Of a stretch of DNA of 64,000 nt, positions 1-11,161 are shown piece after piece (positions within the stretch are counted from its first letter, which is position 1; every line of letters starts with the position of its first letter). The stretch comes from Thozetella sp. PMI_491 (Eukaryota > Ascomycota > Sordariomycetes > Chaetosphaeriales > Chaetosphaeriaceae). The position numbers and the translations under genes are program-made. The notes under the pieces are model-generated. The model did not search any database. It saw nothing but the letters and a program-made list of their open reading frames with translations, and had not been told where the DNA came from. The stretch lies in the NCBI GenBank assembly GCA_021432635.1, contig MU270034.1:62001-126000 (forward strand), read 5' to 3'.

Positions 1-627
1 ATTCGGATGCTATCCCAGGCGAACACGAGAAACGTTACATGGGCGTGGCCTAATGAGGCCCTCTATTATCTATGCTGGGCCCGAGCCATCGGACCCTCAC
101 AGTTTGCTTTTTGTCCCAAAGCTCCAAAGTTATTGGCGCAACCAAGGTAGCTGGATTGACCTGTCTCCACACCCCCGCGGAGGAAGAGGGGCTCTAAAGG
201 AGGTAAGGGAGGAATGTTGTCACTACCCTGCGGCCCCCGCCCTATTTCCTAGCTCGTCCGACTACGTCGGCCGCCACCAAGCGCCTGATTTCCCCGCACC
301 ATCAGCTTCGTCGCAATGGATAGAATGCGCTTTTTTAGGTAGCCGCCTACCATTCCGAAGTAACCAGCACCTGCATACGCTGCGCCCTAAGCTTGAGCCG
401 GTCCCCGCTCCTTCTCCTTCTCCAGTGCCGTAAAGCATACCTAGGTAGCGTCCAAGCTATGCGTGCAAGTAACGTCCCAGGAGATGAATGATTGCTTGCC
501 TATTTAAGCAAGTACAGCCATACTCCATCGCAACCATCCGCATCATCAAGTACTTATCCCCCGCTGGCCTGCCCTTCTCTTCGAGATAAGCATACTCCCA
601 GGCCCAGGCCCAGACTCTCTCTACACG
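1..627. other. left-edge non-coding stretch, upstream of the PhyH-like gene
   Basis: No convincing gene. It contains pyrimidine-rich blocks and a TATA-like TATTTAAG at about 501-508, roughly 120 bases before the ATG at 628, which could serve as the core promoter of the downstream dioxygenase gene. An open frame at 53-433 has low-complexity composition and no recognisable domain. Confidence 0.4.
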
Positions 628-1512
628 ATGACGGCCACAAAGCTCCTCGATCAGCTGAACCGGGACGGTTTCGTCATCGTACGGTCCGCCATCAGCCCCG
701 AGGAGCTCAGCAAGCTCCGCGCTGCTACCGCGCAGGCCACATCGATAGCCCGCTCTGGGGAGTGGCCTAGCGTGCGGACTTTGCCCAAGCAATTTCCACC
801 ATGGCCCAAAAACAGCCCCGAAGTCGTCAAGGAGCACGGTCTGTGGGGAGTGCAAGGCATGATGCACCCAGACATGCCAGCCAACTCGGCATTTGTGCAA
901 ATGTACTTCAGCGACGCGGTGATCGGCCCTACCAAAGAACTCCTACAATGCGACGATAGCGAGCTGGTTATGGAACTATTTAATCTTCTGATCCGGCCAG
1001 ACAGAGACTTTGAGCTTCGATGGCACCGTGACGACATCCCAGCCACTGCGACTCCAGAGGAGGAACTAGAGAGGTTGAACCAGCCCGCCTACTCAGCGCA
1101 GTGGAACCTAGCCCTATACGATGACGCCAGTCTGGTGGTCGTTCCTGGCTCTCACAAGAGGGCACGGACGGAGTTCGAGAGAAAGGCGGACCCCTTCGAG
1201 AAGGAGATCCCAGACCAGCTGATCGTTGAGCTCAAGCCCGGCGACGTAGTCTTCTACAACAACAACATCCTACACCGGGGCGTGTATAACTCAAACCTGG
1301 AGAGGATGACGCTGCATGGGAGCGCTGGTCATGTGAACGGCTCCTCACTGCGGGCCAGAAACGTGTTGCAGCACGGACTGCGGGACTGGATTGACCGCGT
1401 TGATTTCGATGGACTTGATGAGACCGTGAAATCGCGGGCAGAAAAGATGAAGGCAAACTTGGTACAGATGGGGCAAGCCGCTGGAGAGGTGGGCTATTCC
1501 CTAGACGGGTGA
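628..1512 (+). CDS. phytanoyl-CoA dioxygenase (PhyH)-family 2OG-Fe(II) oxygenase
   Basis: Intronless 294-aa protein that looks like a member of the PhyH family of iron- and 2-oxoglutarate-dependent oxygenases, which hydroxylate lipids or secondary metabolites. The N-terminus (FVIVRSAISPEEL) is the usual PhyH opening. The iron site is visible as HxD in WHRDDIP near residue 133, followed by a distal His in ILHRGVY near residue 215, with the family's VVPGSHKR segment between them (about residues 171-178). Length is normal and the frame is clean, so it should be functional. No signal peptide or membrane segment is seen, which suggests a soluble enzyme. The substrate cannot be predicted. The ATG at 628 is the first in a frame that gives the full domain. 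It stands alone, with decayed DNA downstream. Confidence 0.85.
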   Translation: MTATKLLDQLNRDGFVIVRSAISPEELSKLRAATAQATSIARSGEWPSVRTLPKQFPPWPKNSPEVVKEHGLWGVQGMMHPDMPANSAFVQMYFSDAVIGPTKELLQCDDSELVMELFNLLIRPDRDFELRWHRDDIPATATPEEELERLNQPAYSAQWNLALYDDASLVVVPGSHKRARTEFERKADPFEKEIPDQLIVELKPGDVVFYNNNILHRGVYNSNLERMTLHGSAGHVNGSSLRARNVLQHGLRDWIDRVDFDGLDETVKSRAEKMKANLVQMGQAAGEVGYSLDG

Positions 1513-2774
1513 ATAAATCTGTTGCGAGTTGTTGCAATTCTTGCTTTTGTAATTTTATTTCCAAAAGAAAAGGGCTAGATATATTCTCCGTTGCTTTGTT
1601 ATTTATCCAGGTCTTGATGGCTGCGCACAACCCCGCGGACCCCAGCGGAAAACTCGAAGAATATTGTTCTGGGAGGACAAGAGCTCTCTAGTAGCCAGTT
1701 CTTCATTTCGAGCGAGGCTGCCAAATAAAAGACGCTCGTGTATGTATAACTAGAGGTATGATTGGGTATGTCGACGCAAGAGGAGGAGACCATTTGTTCG
1801 TACGGGGAGAATTATCTCCGAGCCCTCGTATCGGCGAAGTCATATCGGTGTGGTGGTGGTTAACGGAAAGTCCCTAAAGAAGCTGACTCTAGCACTGATG
1901 TAAAGATTATAATCTACTCGATTAGCTGGTAATAGGCTGAAGTACGGTAAGCGTTAGCCTAGTCGGCGCAACTCGACGATCACTTCATGGCCGCACTTTA
2001 AGGGCAACACTCCTCCGTAAGCTATGCTTCCTTCCAGGCCCAAAAATCTAAGCTCTCTCTATTGCGAGACGTCAGTTTGAGATCAAACCTCAAGAATCTT
2101 AGAGCATATACTACAAGATATAGTCTAGGGAAACTAGGAGCGTACCCAATACACCCTACGGGATAGTCCAGAAGGTCTTGAGAGTACACCTGTAGGATGC
2201 AATCTGGGGGTCTAGAAGTGTGCCCGCTGGGGTGTGCTTGGGGTTTTTTTTGGCCCTCACCTTACAGTACTGGACCGAGAAATCTCCCTAATTGATTGTG
2301 TAAAGGCATTGTGATCGATATCTAGATATCTACACGGGGAGATTCTGCAAGACTTTAACTCAACCGTATATATCAAACCATCTGATATGGCGCGTGGGGC
2401 AAGCATGAGAGGGTGACAAGGAACCTTTGTTGATCGATGACTGGCCGCACGACGTATTACTACGGGGCTAGCGAGCACCTCCAGCTATCTCGAACCCCCG
2501 CAGTAGCCTTGGACACTGATGTCCCGTGGCTACAGGATACAGAAAGGTGGAAATAAACACAACTTCTTGCTGGCTTAGAGCGTAGAATCTGTCTCCTTAG
2601 GGTCTGGACAACATATAGTTGAAGTGCTCTACCGGCGTGGCAGAGCCAGCCCAAGTCACACTTCTGGGTACAACAACATCCACTCCGTCTTCCGTAGCAG
2701 ATATTAGAAGCAAACAACTCAATAAATATCAACAGATTGCGACGAGAAAACCATACAGCCCCATCCACCTATTG
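1513..2774. other. intergenic, no gene seen
   Basis: The convergent space between the dioxygenase gene and the DUF1996 gene. Short open frames occur on both strands but none shows a domain, codon pattern or splice structure. It presumably holds the two 3' ends; the rest is unremarkable. Confidence 0.4.
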
Positions 2775-4066
2775 TTACGTCGTCATCATGTTGCCAGGCA
2801 GGCTAGGAATCCAACCGTCAAGATCTTCAGGGTGGTACTGCTTCAAGTTGCATTGGTTGGCGAGAGAGTAGCTCTGGGTCTTCAGCGTCGGACAGGGCCC
2901 GCTGCAACCTGAGTTCATGGCTCGCTGAAGGGAGTCGCCCTTCCAGCCGAACACGTAGTCGGCGTGATGACCGAAGCCCGTGCTGATTCTTTTCTTAGTC
3001 CATACTTTGGTTCCTCTGACATATTCAGGGCTTACCCATCGCCTTGAGCCCAGAACAACGGCTGACTGCCATCTTTGGGCCACATAGACTTGTCAAAGAC
3101 ACCCGTGTTCCACACAGTCTCAATGAAGATGCGGGGAATCGCCACGGGGTGAGTCGATGGACACGAGGTGCCGCCCCCGCCGCCGCGAGGTCCGTACATG
3201 ACGTGGCTCTGGTGGTCGGGGGGATCAAGCGTCTTTCCATCCCAGCAGCTAAAGACGGTTCCGGTCAGATAGAGATTCGCATTGCGGGAGGCAGAAAAAC
3301 TCACTCCGGGAAGAAGGTATTGACACGGATGCCACCAGCACAATGTCTCTTGGGGAAGTCAGCGGTATCGGTGGTCGCGACCCCGCCAGGATTGGGCGAG
3401 AACTTGGCGTCGTAGCAGCGGTACAGGTTTACCATGCCCGATTCCTTTACGCGTCGTGCGGCGCTGCCCGCGAGCATGCGGAAGCCCTAAGTCTCCAAGT
3501 TAAGGCAATGAACTTTAGGCTTTGGCTATGGGGCGCGGGTACGTACCGGCTTGAAAGCAGTCACCGTAGTTTTATCGGATGGCGACATGTAGTAGATGGT
3601 CATGCCGCCGATTCCAGCTTCGACCCCCTGGTTGGCAACCTGAGGCACTCGCTTGAAGCTGCCGTTGCTTGCGCGGAAATACAGGACGGCTGTCCAGTAG
3701 TTGGAGAAGTCCTCGCTGAATGTGCAGGTAGTGCAGGTCGCCGTAGACGGGATATCCTCGTTCATGGTGACATTGAAGGCATTCTATTCTGGCTTGTGAG
3801 TCTGTTATACCTGGTACAAGAGCTGGCCGGGGGCGGGCATGTGCACGAACCCCTCCGACTATTTGATGCATGTGCGGTGACGGGTACTCCCCCGGGTTGA
3901 CGAGGCTACACGATGAGTATTGTGCTCAGTGCGTGTCACATGTGGTCTTGCGGGCAAGACCGACTCACGGATCGAGGCGCTCGGTGACGAGCTGCGAGCA
4001 GCCGAAGCGTAGAAAGCCTGCTCGCACGTGGGCGCTGAGCGCCAGGATGGCGAGCGCAGTCCTCAT
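2775..4066 (-). CDS. secreted DUF1996-domain protein (6 exons)
   Basis: The model has exons 4066-3969, 3905-3851, 3783-3547, 3486-3305, 3248-3036 and 2982-2775; it divides by three and gives 330 aa. The start is chosen because it opens a typical signal peptide (MRTALAILALSAHVRA). DUF1996 hallmarks follow in order: RFGCSQLVTERLDP, PLVNPGEYPSPHMHQIVGG (codons split by intron 1), TCTTCTFSEDFSNYWTAVLYF, CWDGKTLDPPDHQSH, CPSTHPVAIPRI and YVFGWKGDSLQRAMNSGC. These proteins are secreted, widespread in ascomycetes, often next to WSC domains, and of unproven enzymatic function. No WSC domain is present here. All five introns restore the reading frame at family motifs, so the gene appears intact. It probably acts outside the cell or at the wall. 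Confidence 0.85.
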
Positions 4067-4937
4067 TGTGGCGGGCACAGCGAGGATGGTTGGAAGCAGC
4101 GGTGAACTGAGGACGCAGTGTATGCGTTGTGCAGGCCAAGGAGGTTTCGTGATCGCCAATGTGGTATATGCTCCTCTTATGGTAGGTATGCTGGGAGAAT
4201 CCGGACCGGGCCAATAGACGACTCGGGCAGACTGGGGTGGCGCGGCGACCAGTTTAACCAGAATGGTGACATTAACCCGCCCTACAGGAAGAAATCTATT
4301 CTGCGTTGCCGCCCTATTAGAAGGTCAGGACCTGAGTGGGTTGATAGCATAGATTAACGACAACGAATGCCGAATTCTCGCTAGGCAAGGTCTGCTCTGG
4401 CGCATACCGGCACTCCGGACCAGGACGAATGCTAGCATCAGTCAGCCGTCTGACTCTGCCAGAGGCACAGACCATGCCCACATGCGAGATCATTCGTCGC
4501 ATTGCGATTGACTTCGCGAGAACCAGGTAGGTACGGAAGCAGTAGAAACTCTTTACGAGACAGTTGAATGTGCTAGTAATCATGCATTGGATAGTGGTCC
4601 TCCAGTGGGCTCCGCTCCGGCCCCGTATCCCGGAATGATTTCATCGCTTCCATTTCATTAAGCAAAATGGCCCAACACATGCATGTTTCAAGCCTCTCGA
4701 GATACGTACTTAGGGCCGCACTGCTGCTCTGACGGCTAAAGTCTCCGTCGGATTCTCTGGGGTCTGAGGGAGTATATTCTCCATTGCGAGTGGGGTTTTA
4801 AGAATTAGGTGTAGGGTTAGGCTAGAAGTAGAAAGGGGTTATAGATAGAACTAAATTTCGGGCTGTGGCTGCTATTTCTGTAGAAGTCAGGTATGTAGAC
4901 GTCCCGCTATTGTATATCGCGCTCCGCTGCCGGTATT
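4067..4937. other. intergenic, no gene seen
   Basis: The upstream region of the DUF1996 gene, running into the breakpoint of the truncated MFS gene. A motif around 4805-4820 resembles a single telomere-type repeat but is not tandem. No coding sequence was recognised. Confidence 0.35.
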
Positions 4938-5425
4938 TCAGCTTGGAAGATCGCCCCCGGCAGACTCACAAAAGATAATGTAGGTAAAGAAAATGATGCT
5001 GACGGCCACGTTATAGTCAACGCCCGACACTCCGAGGTCGCCAACTATCCCTTCGATTTTTGCGTTTCCTACCAATGGTAATTTATTGATAACTTGTCCT
5101 CTAGCATGACTAAACCGAACAACGTACCGATATTGGCACGATCGATGTAGGCTAACGGGTATAGGAGAGCGAGGAATGGAACGAGGCGTATGTCGAGCTA
5201 GAACAGTTAGTTGCGCCGCGCTGTACTTCTTGAGAGGCGGGTCTTTCAAACCTTGCGCACCATCTTTTTCCTTCGGTCATCTGGGAAAGACTCAATAGAC
5301 TCGACATCTTCCTGACTAAGACCTATAGACGCAGCGAGAGCCCGCTCGACATGCAGAGTGCTTTCGCGTGGCTTCTTGATGCTGCCAGTGTCATTGTCGT
5401 GGTTGGATGCTGCTGCAGAGTACAT
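4938..5425 (-). pseudogene. N-terminal fragment of a Dal5-type MFS transporter
   Basis: Reading on the minus strand from an ATG at 5425 gives a hydrophilic N-terminus with an acidic segment (ESIESFPDDRRKKMVRKV). An intron follows, then LDIRLVPFLALLYPLAYIDRANIG and, after another intron, NAKIEGIVGDLGVSGVDYN and VAVSIIFFTYIIF. This is the first transmembrane helix and loop of the allantoate/pantothenate-permease branch of the MFS. The coding similarity stops at about 4950, where the family would continue with the second helix; the sequence downstream shows no MFS features. It is therefore a 5' remnant, truncated by deletion or rearrangement. The preserved splice sites and lack of early stops suggest fairly recent loss. 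Confidence 0.65.
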
Positions 5426-6026
5426 GGTGAAGGTGGGAGGTTTGTTAAGAATAGGTCAACGTGCCATGGGCGTAATTGCTAACATGAGCTTTGGGGGCCA
5501 CAAGCTCGTTATACCTTAAAATACACGGATTGGAGACGAAACTCTTCTCCAAACTCTACGCATAGAGAAGGATACTCCACGGGGAACTTGGGATGCGAGG
5601 AACAAAGCCCGGGAACTCGGTCAATTTTTTGCCGGAACGCGAGTCGCGGGTCCCCTTCCACGCTTTCAAAAACGCAAATGCCCATTTCCAGGCGGAATTT
5701 CAGAAACCAATGTGGCAACAATCTCGCCATGATCCCGGCCTGTAAGGTGGCTTTGCCTCATCGCTATCCGTAAACGGATCGATTACTAGTTATTGGAACA
5801 AAAAACGCGATTCCCCCTAGTTCGGAGCTTGCCCCATGAGGATATTTGCTTTTTCCGTGGCTTCCATTCCGAGTAGAAAAGGAATAGCGCAATTGACTAA
5901 ATAGTTGTGCAAGCAAGCACAATACCATCGCCACAACATAGTTATCTGCGCAACCATCTTCCTAAACTGGCCCCGTCCCTTAGCCAGATCGTCGAGACAG
6001 CCAGTAACGTCTCGCCGGAGGTCACC
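5426..6026. other. intergenic; unassigned ORF on minus strand
   Basis: Contains a 73-codon ATG-initiated open frame on the minus strand (5509-5730) with no recognisable domain. It may be chance or a leftover exon. The last ~120 bases lead into the aldolase pseudogene; an in-frame alternative ATG at 5907 would extend that gene by 40 codons. Confidence 0.3.
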
Positions 6027-6935
6027 ATGAAGCCCTCCACTGCTGCTCGACCAGAAGCCCAGGAGGTTCAGTCCATGGGCAAAGCCAAGGATGGAAGGGA
6101 GTTAAAGATCCTGGCATATCCCAAGTTCGATTCTCTTGTAGAAGAGCGACTTTATCGCAAGCAGCACTTCGCAGCTGCCCTTCGAGTCTTCGCAGACCGC
6201 GAATTTGATGAAGATATCACCGGCCACATGTCTGTCCGCGATCCGGTTCTCATTGATCATTTCTGTAATCACCCGGGATGAGGCAAGACCGAAGAAGGTG
6301 GCCCCGCGATTAACGAATTACCAGGGCTCAACCCGCTGTCCATGCATTTTTCATTGAACAAGGTATTAGATTTGATTCTTGTCGACGAGAACGGCCTTGT
6401 CGTCAAGGGTGACCAGCCCACTGCGTGCCACCCGCACAGTGTCTACGGCAAAGCATTTGATGCTTTTGGCCGAGAGCTGGAGATGCTAACACAGGACTCT
6501 CTACGCTTCTACAAAGACTTTGGGATCTACAACAACATCAGCGAAGTCGTTCTAGACCAAGAAGAAGCAGATAGTATTACAGTTTCGTTGGGTCATCGCA
6601 AGGCTGTTATCTTGCAAAATCACGGGTAGCTAACTGTGGGCCGCTCTATCGACGAAGCCACCTTCTGGGTAAGCTTTTAAGAGACTTAGGATCGCCGTAG
6701 GGAACGGTTTCACTAAGCCGAGCTCTGTTTGCAGTTTATCAGCCTCGACAAGACTTGTCATACTTAGTTGTTGGCAGATTCGGCGGTTGCTGGAGGCTAT
6801 AAGAAAATTCTTATTGACGAAGAGGAGGCTGAGTATTCCAGAAAGAACTTGGGTGGGTCGGATAAGGGCTGGCTGACGTTCCAGCCCTGCTATGAAGAGC
6901 AGCTTGCTAAGACTGGAGGAAAATTCTTGGCCTAA
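6027..6935 (+). pseudogene. class II aldolase/adducin-family gene, inactivated
   Basis: The frame opens with the fungal class II aldolase leader and FAADREFDEDITGHMSVRDP. An intron at 6265-6324 then joins DHF-W-LNPLSMHFS exactly as in the family. The protein continues with VLDLILVDENG, HSVYGKAFDAFGRELEM, TQDSLRFYKD, a second intron (6669-6734) and a normal C-terminus ending GGKFLA. Three lesions are seen. About 20 residues are missing between GDQP and TACHPHSV, where the family has a helix before the zinc-binding histidines. There is a TAG at 6627-6629 in the NHGLLTVG motif and another at 6765-6767, where CAG would be expected. Members of this family bind a divalent metal and cleave or isomerise phosphosugar-type substrates. 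With two stops and a core deletion the copy should be dead. Confidence 0.8.
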
Positions 6936-7530
6936 GGAATTGTAGCATGTTTTAAATATATCCCCAGAGAGTGCTGCTGTAAATCTCTCTTATCAGGTAC
7001 CAGATGGAACTGGGATGATCATATACATAATGTAGCCCATTTTGCATAACACAACCACGGTGTATCTCGAGATTGCAATATTTTATATCTATACTGCAGA
7101 AGAAAGCTTAACATCCAGACTTGTTGGATCGGTTATAATGTATATGGTGGGATCTTTGAGCCTGACTGGTGCGTGGCCGGGATATTGTACTTGCCTGTTG
7201 CCGAAGTTAAATGTGAGATATTAGAACATATATTCATTTTATTCTACACCCGAGACTTGATATAATTTCAAACTTTGTTTGTATTATTGATATCAAGGGG
7301 AGCAGTGTTCTACGATCGTAGAGAGAACGTCTGGGCGTGAAAGGAAGAGAAAGGGAATGATTAATGTTACCAACGCTTTGAGGAGATGGTGGAAGTGTTA
7401 AATATAGAAGAGGAGGTTCTGATTGGTGAAAGATGGTCTGCTTATGGGAGCTGATATCGTTTGTCTCCAGCGGAAATATTAAATCTAACAAGTACATCAC
7501 ATTGCATATTATGCCCGCTTTAGAATGCTC
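6936..7530. other. intergenic, no gene seen
   Basis: An AT-rich spacer between the aldolase pseudogene and the 3' end of the NACHT gene. No domain-bearing frame was seen. Confidence 0.4.
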
Positions 7531-10500
7531 CTACATTCCATGCGGCATCATCCCCTGCATAGCTTGATGCTGTAGCATGGCCTGTTGCTGAGCCGCCGCG
7601 TTCATCCTGCTTGTCTGGAAGGCTCTCAGCACGGCATTCTTAGCCTGCACCATGGCCTGCTTCTTAGCCTGCTCGTTGAGCTCAGGTGGGATGTTTTGCA
7701 CACCCTGGAACCTCTCGGCAAGCGTATGTGCCATCTTAGCGTATAGCAACTGGCCTTGCTGCCTAATTTGGGACTGTAACCTCGGGTTGAGCTGCATTTG
7801 CTGGCCTATCTGCGCCTGGGATTGCTGCTGCTGTGGGGACTGCTGTATAGCTTGCACCTGCGCTGGATTCATTCCGTTGGCGTTCATTATGTTCTGGTCT
7901 TGCGCGGGCTGGGCTGCCTGAGCCGGCTGTGCCGGCTGGGCGGCCTCTATCTGTCTCTGCAGAGGGACCATGTTGGTCGTACCCGGCTGTTGCTGCGTGA
8001 TTCCGCCGTTCATAGCGTCATTCATCATGACGTTCTGCTCGGCCACAGACATCTCATGCCTCGCGGTCTGCGGTGGTAGTGACTGCTGGGGATCACTGCG
8101 TATTGGATTTCCAGAAATCCCCGGCATTTCGGGTAGCTGGTTGTGTGCATATGTAGGCAAAGTACCAACTCGCCTTATACCTCTTCGAGGCACATTTGAG
8201 TCGTGGCACCTCTTTGCATGGCTCTTCAACAATGTAGCAGATAGAAAGGGAGGGTACTGGCACCCTGGAAATGTACAGGAAAAGCGTCGGACGTGGTTTA
8301 TCTCGTGCTCCAGCCGTAAATTGGAAGACTCGAAGCCTACCGTAGCCCTCGGACAGGACGACAGTCGGCATGTAAATGCTGTGCTCCGAACCTGAGACTT
8401 GAAGAACTCAAAGTCGTCAGCCGATACGCCAGGGAAGTCATGCTGACTGAGCAAGGTCACAAGACATTCTTGGTATGAGTTTAGTGTTTCCGAGATGCCA
8501 TCTATGAATTTCTTGCCCTCTGCTTCTCCATCAATATCTCCAGATACTAGGGAGAAGTTAGCGAAAGTCTTAGAATAGGATGTTACTCAGCTCACCCTTT
8601 TGGTTCAGCCTGCTCTCCAACTGCTTCACTGATCTGGCCCCCAAGGCAATTATGACATGCTTGTGAAGAATTGCATCTTCTTTCAGCAGCTCGACCCGCT
8701 CGTCCGGCAGTTCTGGTATGGCTATGATGAGGGATTGGGTTTTGCTGTGAAATGATTCACTTAGTTGTGTGGCGAGTTGGTTGGCGATGGCAAGCAAGGA
8801 AGACAACATGACGCTTCCATCCGAAAGTTTCACAGCTGACAAGAGATAGTCGACCCAATATTCGGCTGCGTATACACACAGGCCATAAAGGCCATTTATT
8901 ATCCGCAGTTGGTTTCGTTCCTCGTGATTGCCCTCGTGGAAAAATTCCAAGGTGGCTATGAGACAGGTAATCGTAGCAATGCCGTGCTCTTTGAGTGCCC
9001 GATCCATTCCAAAGCTAAGATTGCTGTAGTTGCTCTGCAGGAAGCTTCACTGCCAGTTAGCATTGACTATAGCAATGTTGACAACTTCTATGACTTACTC
9101 TTTCACGGATACATGGATAAATGCAAAGGTCGTATCTTGTCTCTCTTGGATCAGTGGATCGCATACTTCGAGGATGTACGACGGCGCTATCTGGGTGACT
9201 TTTGGGTCTCCCAAGCTGAAGGTGAGGGCCGAAAGCAACTCTAGGCGCTTCAGGGGTCTCTTTGCAAATGCCACCCAGCCTAGAATACAGCTTACTCGAT
9301 CAACCGACCGCTCGTCTAGATCCTTTAGAATGCGAGCTAGGATCTTCCTGTAGCTACAGGCTAGGTTAGTCACTCCCGGATCTTCAGTCAAAAGCGAGGC
9401 TAGGAGTAACACACAAGTCGCTGAGCTTCTGTGGCAGTTGGTGGACCGATGTTTTTACCTCCTCTGCGCTGTAGAAAATGTTGGAGGCGAGGTAGTCGAC
9501 GACCAGTCTTGCGTAGAGAAACATGCCGTTTGGGGAGTTAGCATCACTAGTATTCAGACAGCACATTAGGTGTGCCATAGCTCACCATCGGCCTTTTTGG
9601 CAATGCTTTGTTCAAGCTCTCGGCTATCGTCGTCACTCAAATTATGCTGAGAAAGTTTGTGGTGAAGCAGATGAAGTCGTTGGGACGTATACTCTCGGAT
9701 CGCTTCTTCTACCGAACTTTTCTCTTCAGCGAGCGAGACTACTTGATTTCTACGCATACGCTTTGAGAAATTCTGGGAGTACCGGTTCGAAACTAGTAGT
9801 TTGCATGCTGTAGGGCTGGAGGCCGAGGTCTTGGCCAAGACTTGATTCATAATGCCCATGATCCGTACCTGTGTGTCTGTCTCGCATTCATTTAGGCCGT
9901 CAAGCACGATCCAGACGTACTGTAGCTGGCATGGACCGCTTGAGATACTTGAAAGTAGAAACCTCAAGAGCTGCTCCAGTACAGGAATGGTGGGAGATTT
10001 TTTCCCCAAAACATACTCACTGTAGACATGTGTGATCAAATCCCCGTCTTTCTGTAAAAGCTGTAGTATCAGGGACTTTAGAATGCCGTCGTAGCTAGTC
10101 GAAGAGGCATGCAGATAAGTGCAGAAGTGGTAGATGACATAAAACTGTCCCTCGGCGATTTTCATGTAGTTGATGAGCTGAGCACATATGATACTCTTCC
10201 CGGATCCGGGATTTCCCTGCAGCCAGAGCACCGGGGGGTCAGGTTTTCGTTGAAGCCATGACTTAATCTTAGTATGCTGCAAGAGCCAACTGCCCGTTCC
10301 AATATATTTCGATGCCTCGGATGAGATAGAATCGAATACCGCAAACTGGTCCGATTGGTCTCCCTTGATCCAGGCTATGGCGGATAGAAACTGCTTGGCC
10401 GACATCTCTCTCTCTAGAAGTGCTAGTTTTTCTGTATTCTCCTCTCTCCAGGCGCTTATCTTGTCGCACATCTTTTGAATTTCGACAGCACTACGAGCGC

Positions 10501-11161
10501 TAGCTTCTCTGTCGATCAAGGTCTCGTGGTGCTCCATGTCTTCGATAAGGCTGTCAAAACGCCTCTGAAAGCGCCCCCATGAGGTTAGGAACAACAGCCT
10601 CCATCCTGAGGAAGGGTCTTAGCATAGTCAATAGCCACGGGGCTATCGAGAATCAGGGAGCTCACCACTCCTACGAACGAACATGTACGCATGCTTGTGG
10701 AATTGAAGTATATCGGCATAAAATACCGCGAGGGTTTGCTGAAACTCGGGGCTATTGGCAAATGCGTTGCTGAGCAGGTCGAGACGGTTCAAAGACGATG
10801 CGACTCGATCATATCCCTTCATAATTAGTTCAAAAGCTCTCACATACTCCGATGCGATGCCAAGAATCAAAGTAATAGGAGCCCATATCCAAGGAAGAAA
10901 CGGTGTGCCGTTACACAAGATACCGACGACTTGGGAGTAATTCTCTAGGCCTTTGATGAGAGGTAGAAGCCTACGCGTGTTGCGAAGGCATTGCCTCGCG
11001 GCAAGCTGCCGTTCAATGTCAAGGGCAGCCTGCTGCACGTCTTGCAGTGTCTTGCTATGGAACTCTCTAGAGTCGTGCGCGGTAATGGTGCCGTTGAGGT
11101 CCTCAAATGCATCCTTCATCATCTTCCTGGCGGTAGCCGAGGCTGGCCGTGCAAACGGCAT
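7531..11161 (-). CDS. NLR-like protein: DUF7708-like N-terminus, NACHT, C2H2 fingers, Q-rich tail
   Basis: Six exons (11161-10666, 10605-9586, 9526-9415, 9353-9099, 9044-8596, 8546-7531) give 1,115 aa in frame. The N-terminal ~165 residues (LPLIKGLENYSQVVGIL, PFLPWIWAPITLILGIASEY) resemble the DUF7708 helical domain of fungal STAND proteins. A NACHT NTPase follows, with Walker A GNPGSGKS, a YVWIVLDGLNEC Walker B-type strand and the KADGMFLYARLV sensor region, then a winged-helix-like segment. Two C2H2 fingers come next (CRLSSC...HEINH; CTFPGC...HAKRCH), then about 200 residues rich in Gln, Ala, Met and Pro. Such proteins are thought to switch on when a ligand is sensed and trigger cell death or incompatibility. 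The exon 2/3 junction has no AG acceptor: the family-correct join falls after ...AAACG. Either splicing is non-canonical there or the allele is damaged. The 11161 ATG is the first in-frame ATG before the domain. Confidence 0.75.

Noticed and set aside
53-433. 126-codon open frame at the left edge
   Set aside because: Low-complexity, pyrimidine-derived composition, no domain and no splice context.
4800-4825. telomere-like GTAGGGTTAGG
   Set aside because: Only about one and a half repeat units and not tandem; no support for a telomere or interstitial array.
5509-5730. 73-codon minus-strand ORF
   Set aside because: ATG-initiated but no recognisable domain or neighbours' splice continuity; noted only within the spacer entry.
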